From: Fragilariopsis cylindrus CCMP1102
Lineage: Eukaryota > Bacillariophyta > Bacillariophyceae > Bacillariales > Bacillariaceae
Length of the DNA stretch: 64,000 nucleotides
Direction: 5' to 3'
Assembly: GCA_900095095.1 (NCBI GenBank)
Contig: FMBT01000418.1
Span: 55,726 to 119,725, forward strand
Shown here: positions 1 to 12,396 of the stretch, one piece after another
Numbering within the stretch: the first letter of the stretch is position 1
How the letters are laid out: each line of letters opens with the position of its first letter
The notes under the pieces: model-generated
What the model saw: the letters and a program-made list of their open reading frames with translations, nothing else
The model's database searches: none
What the model was told of the DNA's origin: nothing
Program-made: the position numbers and the translations under genes

Positions 1-2115
1 CATTGTACGGCGGACTTCGATTCTTTAGCGAGTGCTGTGGGGTTGGCGAAGTTGTGGTCTTCCCAAACATCCGTTGGTAACGAAGACGACGACATTACTG
101 ATAATGATGGTGATGGTGATGGTGACTATGATAGCTCTAGTAGCAACTTTCCGACATTTGTTGTACTACCTCGTGGATGCCATCCCGATGTACAACGTTT
201 CCTCGGGCTACATAAACATCTTTTTCCTATCCGTTCTCTTAAATCTCTTCCGAAAGATCTTTCTCAGTTACATCGGTTGGCATTAGTCGATGCACAGCGA
301 AAGGATCGGATCGGACCCGCAGAGGTATTGTTGCAGCATGCTGATCGGATCACCGTGGTCGATCATCATGTCGATATGGAATCGGATATTGCAAATATTA
401 CAGATTACGTAGTAGATGGAGTTGGATCCGTGTCGACGCTCATCATTGAACGACTTATGAAACAGCAAGAAAAACAACAGGCAGCCGCATCAATGTCATT
501 ATCACCATTGCCGGTATCGACGCTAACAGCAGCTGAAGCGACGTTGTTGGCTCTGGGTATCCATGCTGATACGGGAAGCTTATGTTACGATTCAACAACT
601 CCCCGCGATGCCTTTGCTTTGGCTTGGGTTATGGCGCAGGGGGCAAGTCAAGTCGCAATTGCGGAACATGCTAAAACATCGCTCAGTCCCGAACAACAAA
701 AGGTCTTGACTCAAGCTCTCGTCAACGCCAACGCCACCGTCGCACATGGGGTAACACTAACTACAGTATTGCTAACAGCAGATGGATTTATTAACGGATT
801 GGCAGCGGTAACTAAAGATGCTATGGAACTTAGTTCTGCTGACGTATTCCTGTTGGGAGTAGTTTACGAACCAAAATCAGGTCGTGGGGGACGGAATAAG
901 AAAACCCGACCACCAGGCGAAAATGTGAAATCAAAACTCCTTAAAGGAAAAGAAAAAACTATAGATCAAACAACATCTACCGGTATTGTTCATAATCCTA
1001 GTCCGGAATATATGAATACATTGCAAAAATTGAGGTCCTCCTTCGATAAGAAGGATTTAGACGGGAATGGTTACATAGATCGAAAAGAATTATCGGCCGC
1101 TTTGGTCAGTTCGGGAATTATTGCCACAGAAGACACAATCCTTGGTCTAATGGATACCATTGATACCAACAAAGATGATATAATTTGTTTCGAAGAATTC
1201 GTTGAGTTTTCGAATGATGTCCAAACAAAGTCGAGGGGGCAAAATTATATGCTGCCCAGCGAAACCTCCCCTGAAATATCTACTTCACCACCCAGTACTC
1301 TAATCATAATTGGTCGCGTCAAACCTGGTGTCAAGACGAAGTCGGTCAATCTAGGAAAACTGCTGGGAAAGCATGGTGGTGGTGGTCATCCGAAGGCAGC
1401 TTCTGCTACTGTCCGTTTGAATGACGAATCCGAAGCGGCTGGGATTATGTCCGACCTTGTTGACGAACTAATTGAAACCAGTTTACAGGAACAAGCAACG
1501 GTCGGTGATTTTATGACCTCACCCGTCTTGAGCGTGAAACCTGATATGACGGAATTCCAAGTAGAAGACTTATTTACACGGTACGATGTCCGGGCATTAC
1601 CTGTTGTGAACGAAGAAAATGAAGTGATTGGTCTGGTAACCTACAAAGAAGTAGCAGCAGCCAAGCAACGTATGTGGAATAAGGAACAGAAGCGACTGCG
1701 GCAAGAGGCAAACAAGAAGAAGCAAGACGACAATGACGACGATGATGATGATGATTCCTTATCACCGGAGGAGAAGAAAAAGATAATTGAACAACGGAAG
1801 ATCGCCGATGAACAACGCCGCAGAGGACCTCCTGTGAAGGCCTGGATGAAACAGCATATCAAAACTGTAGAGGCAAGTCTTACGATGGCGGAAGTGGAAG
1901 CTATATTATTGGAGAATGATGTTGGTTGTATCCCCGTCGTTCAGGATGGTAGTCGTTATTTAGTGGGGATGGTTACAAGGACTGATGTGTTACGACAGCA
2001 TCGTTATTATCCATCCCTACATTATAACAACAAGGGGATGAGTGATTCTATAGCAGCGCGTGCACCTATCATCGCCTTACGAAAAAAGCTAAAGCAATTC
2101 GACCTCGATGAGTAA
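1..2115 (+). CDS. DHH-family phosphoesterase with EF-hand pair and two CBS domains (5' end outside window)
   Basis: The frame is open from base 1 and its first residues already lie in the DHH domain (DFDSLASA, a divalent-metal motif), so the true start is upstream. The signature DHHVD lies near residue 123, and the DHHA1 glycine-rich motif GKHGGGGHPKAA near residue 456. Between them is a canonical pair of EF-hands: a loop starting DLDGNGYID near residue 352 and a second starting DTNKDD about 36 residues later. After DHHA1 come two CBS domains (about residues 500-550 and 610-665), separated by a charged poly-Asp/Lys linker. DHH-DHHA1-CBS modules are known from bacterial tRNA nucleotidyltransferases, but no poly(A)-polymerase domain follows here; the protein stops soon after CBS2 with TAA. 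By family it should hydrolyse phosphodiester or pyrophosphate bonds. Calcium and adenylate sensing are inferences from the added domains. Confidence 0.85.
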   Translation, partial: HCTADFDSLASAVGLAKLWSSQTSVGNEDDDITDNDGDGDGDYDSSSSNFPTFVVLPRGCHPDVQRFLGLHKHLFPIRSLKSLPKDLSQLHRLALVDAQRKDRIGPAEVLLQHADRITVVDHHVDMESDIANITDYVVDGVGSVSTLIIERLMKQQEKQQAAASMSLSPLPVSTLTAAEATLLALGIHADTGSLCYDSTTPRDAFALAWVMAQGASQVAIAEHAKTSLSPEQQKVLTQALVNANATVAHGVTLTTVLLTADGFINGLAAVTKDAMELSSADVFLLGVVYEPKSGRGGRNKKTRPPGENVKSKLLKGKEKTIDQTTSTGIVHNPSPEYMNTLQKLRSSFDKKDLDGNGYIDRKELSAALVSSGIIATEDTILGLMDTIDTNKDDIICFEEFVEFSNDVQTKSRGQNYMLPSETSPEISTSPPSTLIIIGRVKPGVKTKSVNLGKLLGKHGGGGHPKAASATVRLNDESEAAGIMSDLVDELIETSLQEQATVGDFMTSPVLSVKPDMTEFQVEDLFTRYDVRALPVVNEENEVIGLVTYKEVAAAKQRMWNKEQKRLRQEANKKKQDDNDDDDDDDSLSPEEKKKIIEQRKIADEQRRRGPPVKAWMKQHIKTVEASLTMAEVEAILLENDVGCIPVVQDGSRYLVGMVTRTDVLRQHRYYPSLHYNNKGMSDSIAARAPIIALRKKLKQFDLDE

Positions 2116-3036
2116 TAATAGATACAATACAGCTAATAATAATATAATGATACAAATCAAGTCATTACTATTTGTTTCTTGATCTATGTGTTTATCTATC
2201 TTTCATATCAGCGAAGAAGCACACACATTCTCCTCGATTGAATAGCGTACATAAGTGCATACTGTAGTTAATATATACATATATATACATATATACATAT
2301 AGGTCCTAACGGTAACAAGAACATGCATCTGCATGGATGTTATGAAGAAGAATGAGTATGATATCGTATGGCATAGCGAACAGGTTATACATGACGATTG
2401 CCTGCTGGAAGGAATAGGAGATAAAGGAAGTCAAGTAAGTACGAATCCGATCTTATTCGCCAGTGAGCTTGAGAAATAATATACGATAACACAAACACAA
2501 ACGCAAACGTAAACGCATATCCTTTTCTATGGTAAGAAACTAGTACACCAACACATATAAGAAGATGAAAACTATGATATATATATTTCATAACTAAATA
2601 GATTGCAGTAGTAGAAGAAAAACTGCCATTACCACCTCCTACGAAACACTGATGATTAATGAATATCATAGCCAAATACAAGTATAATATATAATTTCTA
2701 GCTAGGATACACATCTTTCAATTACTATACTATATAACAATTGTGTATGAAATTAATTGTATCTATCATAATATACGGTCTTTTGTGGTTGGGCTGTGCT
2801 GTGCAGGAGAGGGGCAGAGGATGAAAAATCCTCGCATTCATTCTCTCTTTCTCCTGTATGTTTATTATTATTTCCAATGGTTTGATTCCATTCCATTCCT
2901 TCGCTTTTGTTCTTTTTAAAACAAGCAACTGCTGCTTATTCTTGAATGAAAAGGTAATGGGTTTATATTATAGTACTTCTATTCTTTACTTTTTCTTCTT
3001 GTCTTTGATAAAATTGAAAATTAATTTAATTAATCC
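2116..3036. other. intergenic, no gene seen
   Basis: AT-rich spacer between the DHH gene and the convergent proteolipid gene. It contains an (ATATAC)-type microsatellite around 2270-2301. Short open frames here resemble no known protein. Confidence 0.6.
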
Positions 3037-3934
3037 TTAATTGTATTCACAAGTATAATCTTGCTGTGATAGAATCAGCGATGTAATAAGTCCATATAGA
3101 CCAATATTGGAGGCAAAGACTTGAATTAAAATCGTGGCCACAAAGAGATTATCATTACCCGAATTGGCTTGCCCACCCGCATCACCGGAAAAGCCCATTT
3201 TTTTCCAAGATTCCGTCATTTGTGATTGTGCCCCCACCGCTCGTGTACCAGCATCGGCGGATATACCAATGGCGATACCCGAAATTAAGGAGGTTAAGCC
3301 ACAACAAAGACCGGCGGCTAAATGACAAAAGGCATTAAATTGGGAATAGGTCGCATACCGTGTGCCGGCTCCCGGTGGAGTAATCTTTCCATTCAAAATC
3401 ACCGCTACAATCATCCCGTAAATACCTAAGACACCTGCCATCACCACTGGAATAATATTCTTCATTAATAATTCTGGTGATCGGATCCCCATGGCCATAA
3501 TCCCTTGTCCTGCTCGGGCTGTTCCGTACGCACCACCAATGTCTACACAACACAAAAACATCAATCAATCAATACATTATTATTATTCATCGATCATTCG
3601 ATTCAAATCAAATCAATTCGAGTTTTATTGAGGGAAATAAAGAGAAAAGTAAGTAATCATCAACCAGACTTGTTAGAATAGAACTAGATATAGACTAGAG
3701 AAACAACAAGTTTCAACGAGCGAGAGAACGGAAATCTCCTTCCTCCCCATCAGTAACAGTCAGTACATAATATAAAATAAATAGGAACTACACAACACTA
3801 CCAAGGTACTTACTAGCAAAGCAGACCGCACAGGCAATTCCTATGAATCCCACCGTCGGTGCCCATGATGGACACGCATAACTTTCATTGGAATCATTAT
3901 AATATTCTTCCAGAACTCTCCGACTTTGATCCAT
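3037..3934 (-). CDS. V-type ATPase proteolipid subunit c-like protein lacking the proton-binding glutamate
   Basis: Two exons, 3934-3814 and 3542-3037. The intron 3813-3543 has donor GTAAGT and acceptor TAG, and joining restores FANIGGAYGTARAG, a hallmark of helix 1. The product is 208 residues, longer than the usual ~160, because of an N-terminal tail and about 25 extra residues between helices 3 and 4. Four hydrophobic helices are present. Helix 2 (PVVMAGVLGIYG) and helix 3 (GIAIGISADAGTRAVG) match the c subunit closely. In helix 4 the family sequence FAE-x-x-x-LYGLI reads FASNIGLYGLI, so the essential glutamate that carries protons is serine (TCC). No other acidic residue lies inside any of the four helices. 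By family it belongs to the membrane rotor of the vacuolar H+-ATPase. Without the carboxylate it may be structural or a divergent paralogue. Confidence 0.88.
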
Positions 3935-4813
3935 GATTATTTATTGTTATTGTTATTGTTATTGTTATTTCTAGTATATTTGTATTTGTATTTGTATTTG
4001 TATTCGATATATAATATATATCTATCTATAATATATTGAAGATATTTCCAGTGCCTACAGTATGGCCGAGTTCGATTGATGATGTTGATGTTGATTGTTG
4101 GTAGGTTTATAACTACGTTCAACAGTACTATCAGGAGAGATGATGAATACGGTACTGAACAATGTTGAGGCAAGAAGAGATGATGATAGTAGAACGAATG
4201 TTGAGCGACAAATTTAATTTTCTTTGGTCTACTGCGAAAGAAGGCCTTCCACCAATGCAAAACTATAAAATGGACACGTACTAGTATCTCCACATTCACT
4301 ATCATCACGACTTTTTTTAGCGAGATAATTATTTGTGGTGCCGTGAAATGTTAATTTATATCCATACTCGTATATATTCATTGACAATGCACGCGTGAAA
4401 TAAGTGGATTTTAAATAAAACATTTTTGAACGGCTATAAAATAAATTATTTGGGGGAGGATTGTCCGATTTATTTGATATTTATTTGCTGGAGGAAACAC
4501 AGAATTTGTGTATCCATGTCTGAAATGGAAGGCAGATGGTCCTTCAGCAATATCCGGGTTACAATACTATACGGAAGATCTATGATTTTTCCTTTTCATG
4601 AAGAAAAACGCTAACAAATTTACAGTAAGTTACTGGCATCAATAATAATTTCTTTGTTTCTTCATTCTTCATCATCAATCAATGATGATGCAGTGATTCA
4701 TTCATTCTTTCACTCTCACTTCAATTTTAGCATCTGGATCGGACAACAGCATATACAAATAGCTTAAATCGTCGTCGTTGGACTTATTCTTCACGAGTAC
4801 ATATCGTTGATCG
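3935..4813. other. divergent intergenic region with microsatellites
   Basis: Holds the promoters of the proteolipid gene (leftward) and the ABC1 kinase gene (rightward). Repeats (TTATTG)n at about 3941-3968 and (TATTTG)n at about 3975-4004 lie just upstream of the proteolipid start. A 62-codon open frame at 4426-4614 has no recognisable similarity. Confidence 0.5.
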
Positions 4814-7800
4814 TTGAACAGAGTATCGACGTTACGCAGAACGATAACAGAAGTGATGCATCATATTAATAGGAAACGCACAAGAATAGTAATGGTTTCG
4901 AGTACAGCACCACCAACAACTTCGACAATGGTAACTTTGGTTCCATTATCATCATCGTCGTCGTCGTCGTCGTCGGCGCGTATGATACTATTAGTATCAA
5001 TGATTTTCGTCTGTAGCATCCTTTCTTCTTGTACATACCAAACAACGATGATGGTATCAGCATTTTTGCCACACAATAGTTGTAGTAGAAGAAATAATAA
5101 TGTTATATCATCATCAACAACAACATCAACAACAACAACTCAACGCTTTGTTACATCGGCATCAAAACCGAGAACTAGTTCAAGTAAGAGTAAGATTGAT
5201 ATCACGCAATCAAAGAATATGAATAAGAAGAAGAAGAAACAAATATTGCAAAAACAACAACAAGTGAATAGGAATAATTCCGAGAATGAGAACGGCGATA
5301 ACGACCACAATAACAACAATATGGAGGAGAAGAAGAAGATTATATCATCTGTTTCTCCTAGACTACAAAAGGCAAAACTACTTTTGGGTCAATTAACTAT
5401 AGATGAAGAGGAAGAAGAAAGTCTGAATATGGGTAGTAGTGTTAGTAGTAGTACGAGTACCAGTAGCAGTAGCAGTAGCAAAAACGCCAACAAAAACAAA
5501 AACAGGGGCAAGAAGCAAAAGGACAAAAAGGTCATCAAAGATAATGATGATACTGATACGGTAGTGGTTCCGGATAATCAATGGTCGAATGGATTATTAG
5601 ATGGATCAGATGTGGTGACACGGTATGCGTTTCGTCAGGGGATTAAAATTGCGGAACCACTCGTGAAGTATGATCCCATTAAGGCAGAAAAAATGTTATT
5701 CAAACAACCCGATCGATGGTTGATACGTAATATAGAAATAGCGGTACCGCTCGGTTGGTGGGCGGTGGGTGTCGTACAAGATTATTTTTTATTTGACGGT
5801 GGTGGTAATAATAATAATGGAGATGATACTACTATTGATACGAAACAACTGGTAGCCTCCGCCAAACGACGGAAGAAACGTGCTATACAATTACGGAAGG
5901 CCATCTCTAATTTAGGACCTGCCATCATCAAGGCCGGACAGGCCTTATCCAGTCGACCCGACTTACTACCATTAGAGTATTTAGACGAATTACAAAAATT
6001 ACAAGATGATGTACCAAGATTTTCGAATAAATTAGCCTTTGCCACGGTCGAAGAAGAATTAGGTGTACAAAGTTTTGACGATGGTAAGTAACTACACTAC
6101 GATGTTGTTTGTTTTGTTATCTGGTCCCGATCTGATCTGATCTGATCTGGCTTGATATGGTTGTTATATTATATTATATTATATATTATATTATTGGCAA
6201 ATGATATTTCAAAACATAAAACAGAAACTTGAATTCTTAATATAACTTGAAGAGAAATTATGAAAACTTTCTGATGTCAAAATAATAATAATTATAATCA
6301 TATTACTATATTATTATATGTAATAATATTTCTTTCCTTTGTTGTGTATTACGAACATTATTTTCTCATATTCTTTTTCTTCTTATTCTAATTCCTATTC
6401 CATTTTTCAATACAATACACACTCTCTAAAGTTTTTGAATTGGAATTTGAAGAACCAATTGCAGCAGCATCCATCGGACAAGTCTATAAGGGCCGACTCA
6501 AAGCGAATGGTGATATGGTGGCTATTAAAATCCAACGTCCAAATTGTGAAGAAATTATTGCCTTAGATTTGTATATATTACGGTGGTGGTCTGGTATATA
6601 CAATAAAATATTTCAATTTCTAAATCGTGATATTAATGTCCAGTCTATCATTGATGATTTTGGTGAATTAATATATCGTGAAATTGATTATGTTGCGGAA
6701 GGTATGTACTGTATTTGATACAATAATGTTAAAACCGTGTGTGTGTGTGTGTAAATGCATACTTTTATTGCATGCATGGATCTATCATTATTGTTCGTAT
6801 GTAAACTAAACTCGTATACATTTGTATTTTAAAATTTTCTTTTCTCATCGTGAAAACAAAACACAACAACCACATACAGCCGCCAATGCACAACGTTTCA
6901 ACGAATTATATGCAAGTGTAGCCGAAGAAGTTTTTGTTCCTAAAGTTTACTCGGATCTGACCACAAGGAAAGTATTAGTTATGGAATGGGTTGATGGTTC
7001 TCGATTAACTGACAGTGCTTATTTGGATAAATACGATTTAGATCGAAGTAAATTAATTGATACATTAGTCCAATCATCAATACGACAAATTCTAGAAAAT
7101 GGTACGTAATACTACGAAGAAACAACATACAAATATTATGTACAGACTATGCTCGCAAACAACACCGCAAATAAAAAAATATGTTTGTCGCCGCTTGCAT
7201 GGATCATTCACAAATCTAAAACTCATTTTTCCTCAATAATTATTCTTTGTTGTTATTAGGATTTTTTCATGCCGATCCGCATGGCGGAAATCTGTTAGCA
7301 TGTCCGGATGGTAGACTTTGTTATCTCGATTTTGGTATGATGTCCTATGTAGATCGTACACAACGGAATGGATTTTTGTTGGCCGTTGTACACATCGTCA
7401 ATCGTGATTGGGCCGAGCTAATTAAAGTATATCAACGATTAGGATTCATTCCAGTAGAAGAAGATTCCAAACCGATTGAAATTGCCCTAGAGAAGGCATT
7501 ACCTGATGTATTAAATGCGGATATTTCAGAACTCAACTTTAAGAATGTTGTTAATAAGCTTGGTGATATCTTCTACACCTTCCCATTCAGCCTACCACCC
7601 TTCTACATTGCAATTATTCGTTGTTTGGGTGTATTGGAGGGATTGGCAATTCAAGTGGATCCCACCTCAAGAATTATCAGTGAGGCATACCCCTATGTTG
7701 CAAGCCGAGTCTTAACTGACCCTCAACAAGATCTTCAAGAGGCATTGAAACGTCTAGCCTTAACAAGTGATGGTAGAGTACGATGGAATAGATTAGAAGG

Positions 7801-8347
7801 ACTTCTAGACGAAGCTCAGGGATCTTCAGGCTATGACGTTTCTGCGGCATTGAATCTATTGACTGACTACCTCATTTCTGATGAAGGAGATGCAGTATTG
7901 AGTGATTTGGCAGACGAAATCGTGCACGAAGCAGATAGTCTTGGAACTGATGGTCTGTCGTATCTTGTGAAGGCTATTCAAGCGATTGCGATCAACGACG
8001 ACATATCCACAGTCAATGCCTTTCGGTCACTGCAATCAGTGATCAGTCAGGAAAAAGGACTCAGTGATGAAGTCAAAGGTGTTCTTCCAAAACCGACTGA
8101 ATCTATGATGAGATTTTCAAAGATCCTTTCTTTACTTAACGTGGGAGCAGATACAGATTATTCGAAAATTGTACCAATCATTCGTAAGCTTGCGGTGGAA
8201 CCAAAAATTCAACGCAAATCCAACGAGATAACAGCAAGGTTGGGAGAGAGAGCTCTCAGTAGGTCATTACGATCTCTTTTTGGTTTGCCCCCACCTACAT
8301 TCGACGGGCCGTCGTCTACTGTCTTTGAAGAAAAAGAAATTAATTAA
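4814..8347 (+). CDS. plastid-targeted ABC1/ADCK (UbiB-like) atypical kinase
   Basis: Four exons: 4814-6083, 6432-6701, 6880-7101 and 7260-8347. All three introns are phase 1 with GT-AG ends, and the product is 949 residues from the first ATG. A later in-frame ATG at 4982 gives a textbook diatom bipartite presequence (MILLVSMIFVCSILSS then VSAFLP) and may be the real start. The middle is low complexity (Ser, Asn, Lys). Kinase features are the KxGQ motif (IIKAGQALSSRPDLLP), the alanine-rich loop AAASIGQVYKG, the lysine in VAIKIQRP, the catalytic loop HADPHGGN and the metal-binding DFG in LDFGMMS. Family members act on quinone or prenyl-lipid metabolism in plastids and mitochondria, probably as ATPases or kinases; the substrate here is unknown. 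A long C-terminal extension follows the kinase fold. Confidence 0.9.
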
Positions 8348-8406
8348 GTCTTTAAGATCTAAGTTTAGTTGTTGAATAAATAATACACTTTCTATAAAAT
8401 TTGATA

Positions 8407-11400
8407 TTATGATCTTCTTGATTTCTTTTTCTTGCTACCCTTAGCCTTCTTGTTTCCTTTCCTTTCTTTATCAATGGCGTCCTCCTTCTCCATATCTTCG
8501 GCATCTACACTTTTGCGCTTATCTCTCACACTAGCGACAGATACCATTCCAGTCTCGCTCACGCTCTTTCCATCTAGTATATTATCCCATTGCTCATCAC
8601 TTCCCTTTATTGTGTATTGCATCAAAGACCTATCGTTTGTAATTGCAGAGGGCAAACTGTTCTCACTGGAGTTGTTCAGTTGCTTGATTGCATCCGTCGC
8701 TGCCTCAGCCGCATCCTCCTCCAATGTCTTCGGTGCAACATCACGCATACCTTCAACCGCCTCTCTTGCCTTCACTCTCTTATCTCCATTGAGAAGATTC
8801 TCCTTCTCCTTTTCTTCAATGATACTGTACAAAGCGATAGATATCTTACGAATTGCTTTGTTGAACATTGCAAGAACCTGGTTTGATGGAAGGCCTAATT
8901 CTTTTGTCAACGAGTCGACAACTCGATTTTGAACGCCAATTCCACAAAGAATGGCAGATTGAACGCTAGATAGTTTAAAATCTTTTCCAAATCGTCCGAT
9001 AAAGTACAGACGGGCTACAGTTGGAAGGAGATCGGTAATCAAATGATGGTCGCAAAGGTTTCTTCCGTACAGCTCAAGCCGTTTCATGTCATGCGGAGTC
9101 ATTATAAGGCCAAGTTCTTCCGCCGAAATTTTGTCGGCAGCAATACCGGAGCGTTCTGTGACATTTTTATTTTCACCCATTTTCTCAAGAACAGAATGCG
9201 CCGTTCTAATTCCCATATCCCGGAACGAGCCAGCTAGTAACGCTATAAATCGTCGTTTCGTATCATTGACGAAGGCGCTGAGCCAAGCATCGTCCACTCC
9301 GGATGTTTTGGGGAGTGCCCGCACCATAATGGAAGAATGTTCACCAGTCAATTCATTCTTGGTTTGTCGAAGATATAGCATTTTCATACCTGCTCTGCTC
9401 CAGAATTTATGCAGATTTAGAGTCAATCCAAAAGATGTTCCCATCCAGTCAAGTCGAGGGGCTTTCACCTCAGTGAGTGGTAGAAGAAGTGGAGGTAGCT
9501 CCTTTCGGGGAGCCAATTTTTCTGCTCGAATCCCTTGTTGCCTCTTACCGTCTTCGTCCTTCATGTCGTTATCGGATTCAGATGCTTCGTCGTCGTCGTT
9601 ATTATCATCCTCTTCGTCATCTTCTTCGTTGTCAGAACCATCTAGGGATATCATATCTCCGTTGTAGAACCTATAAAGTAATTCCACTGCTCGAGAACCG
9701 TAACCCATACCCTGTACAGACGGATGAACTGCTATTCGAACAACGCGTGCACCACTCAACTGAGCGAATTTCGAGTCTCCGAATTGCTGAGCAATTGTCC
9801 AGGGGATTAAATCTCCAGCCGATCGATGACCACGAGCAAGTTGCGCTTCCACGGCCTTGCGTGAAATCTTACCCTCCAGTGCCACCTGCACTACTGCTAG
9901 AATGTCAGGCAAGGAATTTGAATCCTTTTCCGCAGATGGAGATAACAACACAAATACGGAATGAGCTGGTGCGTCCGATAGCATCTGTAAGTCATTTGGT
10001 GTATTTTTGTAATGCGCTGACGTATAAAGGCCCATCAATTTTTGAAGGAAAGACTCCGACAACTTATGGTACGAAAAGAGTGCATCTCTATCAATACTAT
10101 ATAGTTCACAGTCGGATGGCGCCGGTGCACCCCCGTTCAGTTTCAACTGGGCACTTGATCCCGAATCGAGACATAGTAATTTATTTAACCAACTTTCCAC
10201 ACCATCTCCTTGAGCGTATCGAATCGGCATTGATAGTTCGATTTCACGGAGCGGTCCGGAGAGAACATCACCCCTTCTCCTCCTCCGTTTGCTTCTGCCG
10301 CTGCTTTGTATCGTTGTTCGTGAACTCTTGCCTCTCCCTTTTTGGATCTTGCACCGACGATCGCTCCAGCCGCAGCTCCGGCGGTATTCAGCTGGGCCTG
10401 TCTTCCACCCTTCGAGTCTCGTAATTCTTTGATTAGTTTCAAACTTAATGCTCGCCCAGTACCTTCGTATCCGTTGATTGTTGAACTGAGAAATGTCAAT
10501 CGATCTGGATGCTGCATTAGTTTTCGAACAACTGGGAGAGGGATAGCCGCTGCTTCATCGACGGCAACAATTTCTGCCGAGGAAAACTTATCTGTTTCGT
10601 GTGGTGGAATGTATTGGATGACTTGACGGTGACTTCGATGAATATTGATTGCTACTATGCATTTGATCGCCTCACGTCCAGATGCAGTATTATATGTGAT
10701 GTTATAATCCAGATGTTCCTGGTATTTGAGTGCCTTGAGACCACGGATCAAAAAATCAAAGACAGAAACAAGATTTTCAGGTTCCGGAGCTGTAACAGCC
10801 ATAGTAGAAAATCCCAATGAAATTGCGCCGGCTAGGCACAATCCCATGGCTGCTGACTTTCCTCGACCTCTAGCTGCTGTCATTGCTACGGTAGAGGTTA
10901 TGCTAGTCTTTTCCGAGCACGCTTCCAAAAATACCAATAGCGCCTTAGCTTGATCGACCGTCTTGGCTAGATCAACCAATACACCGACGTGAGGAGTATC
11001 GTGTAGAGATTCTTTCAGCGCGTTTAATTCCATTTCTTCCTGTGTTTCTTGCTGGACAACTTCCCCAGCGTCACCTTTTTCGACTCGACCTCCACCAGTT
11101 TTAGGATCCAAGCCCTTTAGGGTCTTTCGGGAGACGGGTAAGACATTAAGCTCGTCGTCACATACCAAACAATTCGAGCATTTTGCTAGAGATAAAATGA
11201 ACCGTTCGTTGAATCTTGGGACTAGATCACCTGATGACTCTGTTCGGTATCGTGCATGAACGTCCATCGTCATAGTATAAAGTTGCTTAAGAGATTTAAC
11301 TGTTCGCATCAAGAACACGACCAAGCCACCACCTTTTACTGTCTCGATTGTCCTTGCCATTAAATTCGGTGTTAAGGCTTCAAAATCTTGCAGAACGAGC

Positions 11401-11780
11401 ATACCAACAGTAGTACCTAGGACACGATGTGAATCCTTGTAGTAACACCAATTAACGTCTGTCGAACCGATAAATAGCTCGAAGTTGTCGGCTGTTCCAT
11501 CGTTAGCACCACCATTGCTCGATAATCCGCGGGCCTTGTCTCGCTTAATTTTTTTAATACGTTTCTGTTTATGAGTTGAAAAACCAAGTTCCTTTTTGTA
11601 ACACCACAGGACATTTGGTCGTTGCTGTAATGACGTCTTCGATAGGATCTGGTGTAGATTTGGAACTTGGTCCTTTCCATGATCACCGACCAACACCAAA
11701 ATCGACCGCTCGTTATTGACGACACCTCGTTCAATTAGAGTTCTTACTCGTTCGTCAAGTTTTTTTCGAACCATCTTCAA
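8407..11780 (-). CDS. NAT10: RNA cytidine acetyltransferase (NAT10/Kre33), frame broken by one base
   Basis: The enzyme makes N4-acetylcytidine in 18S rRNA and tRNA and serves small-subunit biogenesis in the nucleolus. The N-terminus MVRKKLDERVRTLIE, the region WCYKKELGFSTHKQKR, the helicase P-loop ARGRGKSAA, the Walker-B-like VDEAAAIPLPVV and the GNAT acetyl-CoA site VVRIAVHPSVQGMGYGSRA are all present in family order. The lysine-rich tail is typical. No intron is seen. The frame changes at about 10271-10274: upstream residues end GGGEG in one frame, while REIELSMPIRYAQGDGVESWLN continues in the next. A fifth G in the GGGG run (minus strand) would give a continuous 1124-residue protein, close to family length (about 1025-1060). 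No GT-AG pair fits there. The start may be ATG 11780 or, more like relatives, ATG 11774. Confidence 0.92.
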
Positions 11781-12396
11781 TTTTTTTTTCTACTACTACT
11801 ACTACTACTAGAGTTACTTCCTAATTGATTTCAAGAATGATGAGAAGAAGATAAAGGAAATGAAGTACTTTATGATAAACAGATATTTCTATTTTTTTCA
11901 TGTCCTTTTGTACAAAAAAGTATGTGTGAACGCGTCGAACTATTTTGGTGGCTGAGAAAATCTACGGTCAGACAGACAGACAGATCCACTCATCACAAAC
12001 TGCGGTTTTGTACGGTACCGTGGGCTGTTCCTTATTTGGATTAACTTATTATCCTACATATATCTCGCCTCCTCCACGCCGAACGAAGAATGGATGAATG
12101 AATTGGCGATGATTTCCTGTTTCTTCTTTTTGTTCAGCTCAAAAAACCTATGCGTTTGGTTGTAGAAAAAAAGACAAAGGTTTAATATGTGTTTATTTCC
12201 GACTTGCCCACGCACAAGTCGCCGTCTTTGAAAGTTGGCTTCCCTCATAAAAAACTTTATCTTGTATTTGTTTGCATTGCAACTTACACAACGACTTCGA
12301 TCTATTAGAAAAAGAATTTCACGACGACACAACACAGAAATAACAACAAGTTCTTTTATTCACATCGTTGATTACATCAAAGCCGACCGCGAAGAA
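11781..12396. other. divergent intergenic region
   Basis: Shared upstream region of NAT10 (leftward) and the FG/J-domain gene (rightward). A (CTA)n run lies at about 11791-11811. The frame of the right-hand gene stays open back to 12235, but this stretch resembles untranslated leader, so the start was placed at 12397. Confidence 0.45.

Noticed and set aside
10265-10330. Intron as explanation of the NAT10 frame change
   Set aside because: No GT-AG pair joins the two frames here without losing conserved residues; one base in the G run explains it fully.
9477-10424. 315-codon open frame on the plus strand over NAT10
   Set aside because: It is antisense to conserved NAT10 sequence and resembles no protein.
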